This document shows, piece by piece, positions 1 to 7,146 of a DNA stretch of 32,048 nt (its first letter is position 1; every line of letters begins with the position of its first letter). The translations under genes and the position numbers were made by a program. This DNA is from an uncultured Lachnospiraceae bacterium (GTDB lineage Bacteria; Bacillota; Clostridia; Lachnospirales; Lachnospiraceae). The stretch lies in contig CANQAP010000014.1 of NCBI GenBank assembly GCA_947589305.1, forward strand, positions 1-32,048, given 5' to 3'. The notes under the pieces were generated by a model. It ran no database searches, had not been told where the DNA came from, and was given only the letters and a program-made list of their open reading frames with translations.

Positions 1-1002
1 TATCTTTGGATCACATATGGCTGCGTTTTCTGCGTTTCACTGTCCATTTCATTTTATGGATGCTATTTACTTGTGCCGAACGGGTCAGATACTTTTGTGT
101 ATTTTATACGAGGTTTGCTCTATGGCATGATTTGTTTTGTGATTTTTTTTGCGTATTATAAATATGGCAGACCGATCATCCGCGAGGTCAGCGGATTTCG
201 TACAAAAAACTGGATATCGCTCAGTATCGTCTCCATAATATATTTTTCTACTTTTGTGATACTTCTGTCAAAGATCAGCGCAGATAACGGAATTAATTCA
301 GACACCTTACTCCTTTTCTCACTGCTTGTTTGCTCTTTTGCCGTAGCCAGCATCCTGATAATCAGCAACATCTATCAGATGCGAAAGGAAGCAAAGGACG
401 AATTGGTAAAGCAAAACGTTGAATACCTGATATCCTATGTGGAAAATGCAAGGAAAACCGAGCAGGAGAACCGACGGATCCGTCACGATCTGCGGCATCA
501 CGACGAGCGGATTGCGGCTATGGCGAAGGAGGGTAACACAGAGGGAATCTTAGCGTATTTAGGGCAGAACAAAGAAGCATCAGAAAGTTTTCCCGCATGG
601 TGTCCAAACGTCACAGTCAACGGCATCCTGAGTTCTTACGCGGGGAAGGCAAAAGAGGCGGGCGTGGAATATATCGCTCAAGCGGATACTCCGGCACAGT
701 CGGGAGTTGCTGACGTGGATTTTGTGGCTATTCTTGCAAACCTTCTGGAAAACGCGCTGAACGCTTGCGTTGCACAGAAAAGCTCCGGTCCTGTTCGGGT
801 CCATATCAGAAATGTAGGGAATAAAACGGTGATTGCCGTCAGTAATCCCTGCAGCGCGGATTTGAAGTTAGAAAACGGACTGCCGACTGCGCGAGGTATC
901 GGAATTGACAGTATTATTTTCTCATCTAACAGGTATCAGGGGGAGATTAACTATAAAATTCAGGAAAGCATTTGTACTGCCTGTGTGATTCTAAATCCGT
1001 GA
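1..1002 (+). CDS. GHKL-type sensor histidine kinase, 5' end outside window
   Basis: Membrane sensor kinase of the AgrC-like (HPK10) kind, which normally passes a signal to a LytTR response regulator. The frame is open from base 1, so the gene starts before the window; the GTG at 73 is internal. Four hydrophobic stretches (roughly bases 1-75, 90-165, 205-270, 300-370) are followed by a helical linker. The H-box RHDLRHHDER at 481-510 carries the likely phosphorylated His, the N-box NLLENALNAC begins at 739, and the G-box GIGIDSI lies near 895-915. The C-terminus is complete. The matching response regulator is not seen and may lie upstream of the window. Domain order and motifs make the kinase call firm; the signal is unknown. 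Confidence 0.88.
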   Translation, partial: YLWITYGCVFCVSLSISFYGCYLLVPNGSDTFVYFIRGLLYGMICFVIFFAYYKYGRPIIREVSGFRTKNWISLSIVSIIYFSTFVILLSKISADNGINSDTLLLFSLLVCSFAVASILIISNIYQMRKEAKDELVKQNVEYLISYVENARKTEQENRRIRHDLRHHDERIAAMAKEGNTEGILAYLGQNKEASESFPAWCPNVTVNGILSSYAGKAKEAGVEYIAQADTPAQSGVADVDFVAILANLLENALNACVAQKSSGPVRVHIRNVGNKTVIAVSNPCSADLKLENGLPTARGIGIDSIIFSSNRYQGEINYKIQESICTACVILNP

Positions 1003-1030
1003 TTCTTGCATACTGTTTTATATTTGGGAA

Positions 1031-1048
1031 GCCCTTTGGGCGGTTTTT
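1031..1048 (+). terminator. Possible Rho-independent terminator after the kinase gene
   Basis: A short GCCC-TTT-GGGC hairpin followed by GG and five T, about 30 bases after the kinase stop. The stem is only 4 bp, so it is weak. Confidence 0.4.
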
Positions 1049-1062
1049 CCGTTTCTGCCAGT

Positions 1063-1131
1063 GACCAATTTCGGCATGAAAACGACCAAATCCGATATGC
1101 TTCCCAATTCTTAATATTACTGTGTTATAAG
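1063..1131 (+). promoter_or_regulatory. Paired direct repeats (LytTR-like operator) plus extended -10
   Basis: GACCAATTTCGGCATG at 1063-1078 recurs imperfectly as GACCAAATCCGATATG at 1084-1099. The units start 21 bp apart (12 of 16 bases identical), which is the two-turn spacing typical of LytTR regulator sites. An extended -10 (TG-T-TATAAG, 1123-1131) lies 23 bp after the second repeat, with no good -35, as expected for an activated promoter. It faces the small-gene cluster starting near 1199 and follows an AgrC-like kinase gene. The binding claim is inference from repeat geometry and context. Confidence 0.45.
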
Positions 1132-1198
1132 TAATGCTAAATTTGTGATGAGAATCTTTTTGAGCAAATTGCGTAAAGCAAAATAAATTTCAAGGAGG

Positions 1199-1384
1199 AT
1201 GTGCCTATGTCGTTTATCAGTTCCAAATGATCGGATGGTTTTGAAAATCGATCGAAGCGGCTCTATGTACAGGATGAGGAAACAGATAAATGAGGATGGA
1301 ATGGAGAAAACGTTTCAACATGGTTTCAAGGGCTTCGTTCCATTAGATGAAAAGTTAGGAGGAATTATTTATGAACGCTTGTGA
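1199..1384 (+). CDS. Doubtful 61-residue ORF, possibly degenerate
   Basis: An open frame of 61 codons that I do not recognise. The strong AAGGAGG at 1192-1198 directly abuts this ATG, leaving no spacer. It fits the ATG at 1207 better, but that frame stops after seven residues (MSFISSK). The pattern suggests a small gene that has lost its reading frame near the start, or a leader peptide before the next gene. The end overlaps the following gene's start by 14 bases, which would allow translational coupling. The product is Lys/Arg/Gly-rich with no membrane segment. Confidence 0.3.
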   Translation: MCLCRLSVPNDRMVLKIDRSGSMYRMRKQINEDGMEKTFQHGFKGFVPLDEKLGGIIYERL

Positions 1385-1562
1385 CAACAACAGACCCTGC
1401 CCATGTACTTATGACTGCCCGCGTCATGGGAAATGCTGCGCCTGCGTGGCACACCACCGTGATAACAATGAGGGTGTTCCGGGTTGCTTCTTTTCAAAAG
1501 AAGCGGAGGCAACTTACGACAGGAGCATTGCAAATCTGGCAAGGGATCATGGGCTTCTATAA
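1371..1562 (+). CDS. DUF6485-like small Cys-rich protein
   Basis: A 63-residue protein with eight Cys and several His in the first half, including CPCTYDCPRHGKCCAC, then a conserved-looking GCFFSKEAEATYDRSI segment. The Cys/His pattern suggests a metal-binding mini-domain. It resembles the family annotated DUF6485 in Clostridia, whose role is unknown. AGGAGG at 1357-1362 sits 8 bases before the ATG. It lies between a doubtful upstream ORF and a 93-residue gene 20 bases downstream, so the three are probably co-transcribed. Another frame over the same bases (1381-1581) is a shadow. Confidence 0.75.
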   Translation: MNACDNNRPCPCTYDCPRHGKCCACVAHHRDNNEGVPGCFFSKEAEATYDRSIANLARDHGLL

Positions 1563-1582
1563 TTGCAGAAAGGAATTTTGAT

Positions 1583-1864
1583 ATGAAATGGCCTTGGAAA
1601 AAAAGAACGCTTTCCTTCGAAGAAGCTGCAAAATTCAACTGGGAATTGGATACGAATGCCGAATTGAGGCAAAAGCTGGATGAGCTTGCAAAACAATATA
1701 AAAGTCTGAGCGAAAAGGAATATAGGAAGAAACTCCTGCTGTTATTTAGGGAAAATGGTCTGGTTATTGATTCAAATCAGCTGGATATGCTGCTACTTCT
1801 GAGACATAAAACAGATCAGATGCTATTGACACAGGAGAAGAATCATGATGAAGAAACAAGGTAG
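1583..1864 (+). CDS. Unknown 93-residue charged helical protein
   Basis: Not recognised. The ATG at 1583 is chosen because AAGGA (1570-1574) lies 8 bases upstream and the gene then starts 20 bases after the DUF6485 gene; the same frame stays open further upstream without a better start. The protein begins MKWPWKKR, is rich in Lys, Glu and Leu, and is probably mostly alpha-helical, with a Leu-rich run (LDMLLLLRHK) near the C-terminus. No signal peptide or metal motif is visible. Its last 20 bases overlap the start of the broken gene at 1845. Confidence 0.6.
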   Translation: MKWPWKKRTLSFEEAAKFNWELDTNAELRQKLDELAKQYKSLSEKEYRKKLLLLFRENGLVIDSNQLDMLLLLRHKTDQMLLTQEKNHDEETR

Positions 1865-2094
1865 GTTTTGACCGCGTGAAAACCTTTACCAAAATCATTG
1901 CTCCGCAGCCGGACCTTTGAGGCATTCTTTCCGCTTATAACATCAGCGGTTATATACTTCGTACTGGCATGGGGGAGCGTTATGATCCTATGGAGGACGG
2001 TGACGAGCTTTCCGTTATGCTTGTAAAGGCTTCGGTCAGTGGGTTCAGTTATGATCATACGGATGGTGCAAACAGTCTGGTCATAAAAATATAG
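1845..2094 (+). pseudogene. Broken small gene (frameshift plus in-frame stop)
   Basis: AGGAG (1833-1837) precedes ATG 1845, which reads MMKKQGRF and then hits TGA. Removing one T from the TTTT run near 1866-1869 restores a frame reading FDRVKTFTKIIAPQPDL, which meets a second TGA at 1918-1920. It then stays open to TAG 2094, including DPMEDGDELSVMLVKAS and ending NSLVIKI. A good ribosome site plus a long protein-like frame broken twice suggests a decayed gene. The family is not recognised. Confidence 0.4.
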
Positions 2095-2172
2095 ATACAG
2101 CAAAATCGGATATATCCAATCGATTTTATACGACAGATTAGTTTTGAAAAAGAAAGTGAGGTTCAAGAATTG

Positions 2173-3579
2173 ATGTTATCAACGGAAAAAATATTTCATG
2201 TAAGGGAAGCCGGTTCTACAGTGAAAACGGAAGTTCTGGCAGGAATTACAACCTTTATGACCATGGCATATATCCTCATGGTAAATTCCAGAATGTTTGC
2301 AGAGCTTCCGGGCGTGTCATACAATGCGATTTATATTGCGACTGCAATTTCCGCCTGTATCGGAACAGTGCTGATCGGACTTATGGCAAATCTGCCACTG
2401 GCGCAGGCATCCGCCATGGGTTCCAATGCCTTTTTTGTCTATACAGTGTGTTTAGGCTTTGGGTTAAGCTATGCTAATTCTTTGGTACTCGTTCTGCTTG
2501 ACGGCATTCTGTTCATACTGCTTACAGTGACAGGGCTGCGAAAGAAAATATTTGAGGCTATACCCAAATCGGTCAGGGTGACGATTCCGGCAGGAGTCGG
2601 GCTGTTTATTGCCTTCATTGGGCTTAAGGATTCAGGCATTGTGGTAGCAGATCCCTCTACCTATGTCAGCCTTGCATCCTTCAACCTTCTTTCCGGAAAT
2701 GTGGCATGGAAAGATATTATGCCGATGCTTGTCACACTTTCCGCTTTAACTGTAATTGCGGTTCTGACATGCAGGCGGGTAAAGGGTGCTGTACTCTGGG
2801 GCATATTTGGAGGAACGATGCTGTATTATCTTCTTGGTTTTACTGTTTCCGGATTTTATGAGGGCTTTGCAGACAATCTGAATTTTAACCCATTTGCGGC
2901 GTTTGTGGACTTTGGCACTCAGGCATTTGGCAGGGTTTTTACGGAAGGCTTTGATTTTTCGCTATATCTGGCAGAACACAGCAGAATGGAACTCGCTATA
3001 TTGATTGCGACGACTGCGCTTGCGTTCTGTCTGGTGGATATGTTTGATACAATTGGTACCTTGTATGGAGCTTGTGCAAGGGGAAATCTTCTGACCAAAG
3101 AAGGGGAAGTGCCAAATATAGAAAAGGCGATGCTTGCAGATGCCATAGCCACTGCATGCGGTGCAGTCTGCGGTACATCCACGGTAAGCTCTTATGTAGA
3201 GGCTTCCACGGGAATTGCGGAGGGTGGAAAGACAGGTATGTCTGCTATGGTAACAGGGGCATTGTTTTTTGTCAGCATGTTTTTAAGCCCGATTGCGATG
3301 CTTGTACCGGGATGTGCGACAGCGGCGGCGCTTATCTATGTGGGAATCATGATGATGAACTGCACCAGAAATGTAGACTGGTTAAAAACAGAGGATGCGG
3401 TCCCGGCTTTTCTGACTTTGGCAATGATGCCTATGACATACAATATTTCTTACGGCATTGCCTTCGGCGTGATTTCTTATGTGCTTATCAGCGTGTTTAC
3501 CGGAAAGGCGGGAAATGTAAAAACAGGAACATGGATAATCGCAGCACTCTTTGCCGTTATGTTCTTTGTGACGCATTAG
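2173..3579 (+). CDS. NCS2 family purine permease (AzgA/PbuG type)
   Basis: Membrane permease for nucleobases, most likely adenine, guanine or hypoxanthine taken up with protons. The 468-residue product has about 12-14 hydrophobic segments and the AzgA-branch signatures: GITTFMTMAYIL near the N-terminus, MGSNAFFVYTV (usual family form GMGLNAFF), DTIGTLYG, and CGTSTVSSYVEASTGIAEGG. Substitutions in the GMGLN motif could alter specificity. GAGG (2158-2161) is 11 bases before ATG 2173 and 8 before an adjacent TTG (2170), so either start is possible. I saw no purine riboswitch upstream. The gene stands alone, between a broken gene and a gene-poor stretch. Confidence 0.9.
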   Translation: MLSTEKIFHVREAGSTVKTEVLAGITTFMTMAYILMVNSRMFAELPGVSYNAIYIATAISACIGTVLIGLMANLPLAQASAMGSNAFFVYTVCLGFGLSYANSLVLVLLDGILFILLTVTGLRKKIFEAIPKSVRVTIPAGVGLFIAFIGLKDSGIVVADPSTYVSLASFNLLSGNVAWKDIMPMLVTLSALTVIAVLTCRRVKGAVLWGIFGGTMLYYLLGFTVSGFYEGFADNLNFNPFAAFVDFGTQAFGRVFTEGFDFSLYLAEHSRMELAILIATTALAFCLVDMFDTIGTLYGACARGNLLTKEGEVPNIEKAMLADAIATACGAVCGTSTVSSYVEASTGIAEGGKTGMSAMVTGALFFVSMFLSPIAMLVPGCATAAALIYVGIMMMNCTRNVDWLKTEDAVPAFLTLAMMPMTYNISYGIAFGVISYVLISVFTGKAGNVKTGTWIIAALFAVMFFVTH

Positions 3580-4057
3580 AAAGGATTGGTCGAATCGGTA
3601 ACTGGACTTGAATTTCATGCGGCTTCCTAAAAACTTGGATATATTTCCACTAACGAACAGATTTGAAGCGGACGAAAATCGGATGCGTTCTGGTGTATTC
3701 GATTGGATTTGTTCCCGACAATTACTTCAATTCCCGTAGCTTTTTCAATAAGCGCACTTTATATGCTTTAACTTTGGACATATAACGACTGGCGTATAAA
3801 AGTCCGGTCAACAATATACCAAGGATAAATCCAAGTGTGGTGCTAGCGGTCTATCTCTTGTTTTCGGTTGTATGCTTCGCCATACTTTATAATGATTGAC
3901 ATCATCAATCACACAAATAACGCAGCCAATCGTGATATATGGTGACGATCTACTGGTTGACAGTGGAGTGTAAACCATTATAGATTGTCAAATCACATAG
4001 CTATTTTATTGATTTTTGATTATAATAAGTCTAGCATACGATAGAAAGGTGATAACC
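3580..4057. other. Gene-poor stretch
   Basis: About 480 bases with no intact gene. The only coding trace is the disrupted membrane peptide on the minus strand at 3722-3883. The part after 3884 is AT-rich and leads to the acetyltransferase; a TATAAT at 4021-4026 could be its -10, but no convincing -35 is present. Confidence 0.5.
3722..3883 (-). pseudogene. Small single-TM protein gene interrupted by one TAG
   Basis: Reading the minus strand from ATG (3883-3881) gives MAKHTTENKR, then TAG (3853-3851). The same frame then continues for 42 codons to TAA at 3724-3722: TASTTLGFILGILLTGLLYA followed by a basic tail ending LLKKLRELK. The second part is a textbook single membrane segment with a cationic cytoplasmic tail, so the frame was probably a small membrane protein of about 53 residues. 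No clear ribosome site precedes the ATG. Most likely a dead gene or the end of a larger one. Confidence 0.45.
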
Positions 4058-4456
4058 ATGACAGACAACGAGAATCTATGGACATGGACGGATGGCAATC
4101 ACGAAGATTTTAAAACATTCTATTCTATTACAGAGGAATACTACAGTAAAATCGTCGGCGGTATTGAGAACAGAAAAACCTTCATTCCGTGGAATCTTTC
4201 GGAAAGTGTTCGTGATGTGCTGCTCTTATATAAAGACGGGAAGGAGATTGCCTGTGCAGGATTAAAACCATACTCGGAAACAGCGGTCGAAATAAAGAGA
4301 GTATGGGTAGAACCGGAATATAGAGGACAGGGAATTGCTTCCGCTCTAATGGAAAAAATTGAGAAAAAAGCAAGATTGCAAGGATATCACAGAGTGGATA
4401 ACTATCCTCCATATGACCATATGCCCGATGCGATCTGTTTTGCAAAAGATTTATAG
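4058..4456 (+). CDS. GNAT family N-acetyltransferase
   Basis: A 132-residue acetyl-CoA-dependent transferase of unknown substrate. The acetyl-CoA-binding motif A reads VWVEPEYRGQGIASALMEKI (R/Q-x-x-G-x-A form), preceded by the strand AVEIKR. The C-terminal NYPPYDHMPDAICFAKDL resembles the usual end of small GNATs acting on small molecules. ATG 4058 is chosen because AAAGGTG (4045-4051) lies 6-7 bases upstream; an in-frame ATA/ATG-poor extension before it lacks a ribosome site. The region between motif A and the C-terminus is short, as in compact members. It stands alone and is followed by the SDR gene. Confidence 0.85.
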   Translation: MTDNENLWTWTDGNHEDFKTFYSITEEYYSKIVGGIENRKTFIPWNLSESVRDVLLLYKDGKEIACAGLKPYSETAVEIKRVWVEPEYRGQGIASALMEKIEKKARLQGYHRVDNYPPYDHMPDAICFAKDL

Positions 4457-4533
4457 GATCCATAGAAATACACTGCCTGCATACATAGTGCATTGATGAC
4501 CGACATATGATAAAATATTGGAGGTGGTTTTGC

Positions 4534-5433
4534 ATGCAGCAGAAAGAATCATATGGATACATACGGGACTGTGAGGATATAGCCTTGTCGTTTCCGCCAC
4601 AACATCAGGATCAGCAGCCGGGTATGGAATACCTTATGAATCCACGACCGGTTTCTGAGCGGAAATCGTCCGGTAAGAGATTAGATCATAAAGTTGCGAT
4701 CATTACCGGCGGAGACAGTGGAATCGGAAGAGCCGTTGCATATGACTTTGTCAAAGAAGGGGCAGCGGTGGTACTGATATACTATGATGAAGAATGTGAT
4801 GCCAAAGAAACGGAAGAACATATCCGCCAAATGGGCGGCAAGGTTCTGCTACTGCAAGGAGACTTAAAAGACCGTTGTTTTATTCAACATTGTGTCGGTC
4901 AAACCATAAAATGTTTTGGCGCCATAGATCTTCTTGTGAATAATCATGCCGTACAGTTTTTGCAACGTAGCATACTGGACATTTCGCCGGAGCAGTTAAA
5001 TCTGGTATTTCAGACTAATGTGATCTCCTTTTTTTATATGATACAGGCAGTTTTGCCGCATATGAAGCGGGGAAGCGCCATCATCAATACGGCTTCTGTG
5101 ACGGCTTATCATGGACAGAAAGATTTGATTGATTATAGCGCAACAAAGGGTGCTATCGTTTCCATGACACGTTCTCTGTCCTTGTCTTTAGTGGAGCAAG
5201 GGATTCGCGTTAATGCAGTGGCTCCGGGACCAATATGGACGCCGCTGATCCCTGCATCATTTTCCGCTGAAGAAGTGGCGACATTTGGAAGAAAGACATC
5301 AAAAGTGCCTATGATGCGGGCAGGGCAACCTTGTGAGGTATCGCCGTGTTATGTATTTCTTGCCTCGGAGGAGGCTTCGTATATGACAGGGCAAGTGCTT
5401 CATCCAAACGGCGGCACGATTGTTGCTTCCTGA
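4534..5433 (+). CDS. SDR family NAD(P)-dependent oxidoreductase (YghA/YhdF-like)
   Basis: A 299-residue short-chain dehydrogenase with the N-terminal extension typical of the YghA/YhdF/YhxC group, often linked to stress or alcohol/aldehyde metabolism. The extension contains QHQDQQPGMEYLMNPRP. The cofactor loop is TGGDSGIGRA, the NNAG motif appears as NNHAVQ, the catalytic Ser is in NTASVTAY, and Tyr/Lys in YSATKGA. The ending MRAGQPCEVSPCYVFLASEE is strongly family-like. GGAGGTGG (4520-4527) sits 6 bases before ATG 4534, which rules out the longer frame from 4507. The usual Ala/Gly after NN being His is slightly unusual. Substrate unknown. Confidence 0.9.
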   Translation: MQQKESYGYIRDCEDIALSFPPQHQDQQPGMEYLMNPRPVSERKSSGKRLDHKVAIITGGDSGIGRAVAYDFVKEGAAVVLIYYDEECDAKETEEHIRQMGGKVLLLQGDLKDRCFIQHCVGQTIKCFGAIDLLVNNHAVQFLQRSILDISPEQLNLVFQTNVISFFYMIQAVLPHMKRGSAIINTASVTAYHGQKDLIDYSATKGAIVSMTRSLSLSLVEQGIRVNAVAPGPIWTPLIPASFSAEEVATFGRKTSKVPMMRAGQPCEVSPCYVFLASEEASYMTGQVLHPNGGTIVAS

Positions 5434-5481
5434 ATCATTTTCCGGACGGCATGGAACGATAAACTATATGGAGAAAAAAAC

Positions 5482-5946
5482 ATGAACAAAAGATGGATAA
5501 TCAGCATTTCCATCTTGTTATGTCTGTTGTGCCTGAGTGGGTGCAGCGGACAGGCAAGCATGGATACGACCGTGATGCTGCCGGCAGAAGACGGTTATTA
5601 TTATGATTTGGAAAATGTAGTTTTGTATTTGAAACTATATGATCATTTGCCGCCAAATTATTATACGAAGAGTGAAATGCGTGCCATGGGATGGGAAGGC
5701 GGTTCGCCGGAGGCATACTGCTCAGGTGCGGCAATCGGCGGCGATGATTATGGCGATTATGAGGGCTTGCTGCCGAAAGCGGAAGAAAGAACGTGGACGG
5801 AATGCGACATTGACACGGACGGAATGGATTCGCGTGGCGCGAAACGCTTGGTGTTTTCAAATGACGGATTGTATTTTTATACCTCTGATCATTATGAAAC
5901 CTTTGTGGAAGTAACGGTTTCTGAGGATTATCAAGTGATATGGTAA
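5482..5946 (+). CDS. Barnase-family ribonuclease lipoprotein
   Basis: A 154-residue secreted RNase that should cut RNA at purines, chiefly guanine, like barnase. The N-terminus is a lipoprotein signal, MNKRWIISISILLCLLCLSG, with lipobox Cys21, so the enzyme is tethered outside the membrane. The catalytic domain (about 37-154) matches barnase: LPPNYYTKSE (Lys63), WTECDID (Glu107), SRGAKRLVFS (Arg118, Arg122) and TSDHYETF (His137), the full set of barnase active-site residues. Two extra Cys (80, 108) could form a disulfide. The next gene carries a close copy of this domain behind wall-binding repeats and a barstar follows it; this copy has no barstar of its own. GGAG at 5470-5473 is 8 bases before the ATG. 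Confidence 0.88.
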   Translation: MNKRWIISISILLCLLCLSGCSGQASMDTTVMLPAEDGYYYDLENVVLYLKLYDHLPPNYYTKSEMRAMGWEGGSPEAYCSGAAIGGDDYGDYEGLLPKAEERTWTECDIDTDGMDSRGAKRLVFSNDGLYFYTSDHYETFVEVTVSEDYQVIW

Positions 5947-5980
5947 CAATATTGCATATGGGGCTGTTTCTTATAAATGC

Positions 5981-6032
5981 GTCTAATATATATTAAAATA
6001 TAATTATATATATTAAACATATATTTTTAGAC
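5981..6032 (+). promoter_or_regulatory. AT-rich inverted repeat between the two RNase genes
   Basis: GTCTAA (5981-5986) and TTAGAC (6027-6032) bracket about 40 bases that are almost purely A/T and themselves alternate as ATAT runs. A further GTCTAA occurs at 6086-6091. It could act as an operator or an AT-rich bent or cruciform element. No function is shown by the sequence alone. Confidence 0.3.
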
Positions 6033-6046
6033 AAAAGGGAATCATG

Positions 6047-6076
6047 TTGATGTTAATGCCTTGATTGTGTTAAAAT
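6047..6076 (+). promoter_or_regulatory. Candidate sigma-A promoter for the surface RNase/barstar pair
   Basis: TTGATG (6047-6052), an 18-base spacer, and TAAAAT (6071-6076) preceded by TG at the extended -10 position. It lies 54 bases before the RNase start, leaving room for the GAAGGGAGG ribosome site. Confidence 0.45.
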
Positions 6077-6129
6077 AAAGTATATGTCTAAATGGCAGTA
6101 GGTGAACAAATGAAGGGAGGAATACGAAA

Positions 6130-7146
6130 ATGAAACGTAAAGTATGGATTGCCGGAATGATAGCGGCGTTGATTTTGGCAGTCGTGCCAACTGTGGACGT
6201 AGCGGCGCAAGGCTGGCAAAAAAATGGTACAGGCTGGTGGTGGGAGAATGCAGACGGTAGTTATCCGGCATCTTCATGGAAACAGGTAGGCGGTACATGG
6301 TATTGGTTTGATTCCAATGGATATATGGCAACCGGCTGGGTGCAGGTAGGCGGCACATGGTATTACATGGACTCGTCAGGAGCGATGCAGACCGGCTGGA
6401 TACAGGTAGATGGTACATGGTATTACATGGACGCGTCGGGAGCGATGCAGACCGGCTGGGTACAGGTAGGCGGTACATGGTATTATATGGATGCGTCGGG
6501 AGCGATGCAGACCGGTTGGGTACAGACAGGCGGCACATGGTATTACATGGACGCGTCGGGAGCGATGCAGACCGACTGGGTGCAGGTAGGCGACACATGG
6601 TATTACATGGATGCGTCAGGGGCGATGCAGACCGGATGGGTGCAGCTGGGCGAAGCATGGTATTACATGGACGCGTCGGGAGCGATGCTGACTGATTGGA
6701 TACAAGTTGACGATACATGGTATTACATGGAATCAGATGGTCACTGGGATAGCAGTGTCACAAAACCGGAGGATACACTTCCGGTCGTGGACGGTTATTA
6801 TTATGATATCAGAAATGTAGTTTTATATTTGGAGTTATTTGATCATTTGCCGCCAAATTATCATACAAAGAGTGAAATGCGCGCCATGGGATGGGAAGGC
6901 GGTTCTCCGGAAGTGTATTGCGCAGGCGCAGCGATCGGCGGCGATTATTATGGAAATTATGACGGAAAATTGCCGGAAGCGGAAGGTAGATCATGGACGG
7001 AATGTGATATTGATACGAACGGTCAGACGGTACGTGGCGCGAAGCGGTTAGTATTTTCAAATGACGGATTGTATTTCTATACCACCGATCATTATGAAAC
7101 CTTTGTGCAAGTCATTGTTTCTGAGGATTATAAGGTGACATGGTGA
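6130..7146 (+). CDS. Surface-anchored barnase: signal peptide, wall-binding repeats, RNase domain
   Basis: A 338-residue exported RNase. Residues 1-26 are a signal peptide (MKRKVWIAGMIAALILAVVP...VAA). Residues 28-205 are choline-binding-type cell-wall repeats of 20 residues, each with a GGTWYYMDASGAMQTGW-like core. Residues 221-338 are a barnase domain with Lys247, Glu291, Arg302, Arg306 and His321 in place, about 80% similar by eye to the lipoprotein RNase upstream. Such repeats usually hold proteins non-covalently on teichoic-acid or wall polysaccharide. The final ATGGTGA is shared with the barstar gene, so toxin and inhibitor are translationally coupled. A strong AAGGGAGG precedes the ATG. 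Role inferred: a wall-held RNase effector or nutrient-scavenging RNase. Confidence 0.9.
   Translation: MKRKVWIAGMIAALILAVVPTVDVAAQGWQKNGTGWWWENADGSYPASSWKQVGGTWYWFDSNGYMATGWVQVGGTWYYMDSSGAMQTGWIQVDGTWYYMDASGAMQTGWVQVGGTWYYMDASGAMQTGWVQTGGTWYYMDASGAMQTDWVQVGDTWYYMDASGAMQTGWVQLGEAWYYMDASGAMLTDWIQVDDTWYYMESDGHWDSSVTKPEDTLPVVDGYYYDIRNVVLYLELFDHLPPNYHTKSEMRAMGWEGGSPEVYCAGAAIGGDYYGNYDGKLPEAEGRSWTECDIDTNGQTVRGAKRLVFSNDGLYFYTTDHYETFVQVIVSEDYKVTW
6301..6720 (+). repeat. Seven tandem 60-bp units encoding wall-binding repeats
   Basis: From 6301 the sequence repeats with an exact 60-base period and no indels, each unit starting TATTACATGGA and ending with a GGCACATGG-like stretch. The middle units differ at only a few bases, suggesting recent expansion or gene conversion and likely copy-number variation between strains. 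Confidence 0.9.

Noticed and set aside
1381..1581. 66-codon ORF overlapping the DUF6485 gene
   Set aside because: It lacks a ribosome site and its composition reflects the other frame; the Cys-rich frame has AGGAGG and family likeness.
1865..2172. Purine riboswitch before the NCS2 permease
   Set aside because: The conserved three-way-junction sequences are not present; the region instead reads as a broken gene.
6053..6718. 221-codon minus-strand ORF and 112-codon plus-strand ORF in the wall-repeat region
   Set aside because: Shadows of the 60-bp repeats; the real frame encodes a signal peptide, wall repeats and a barnase domain.
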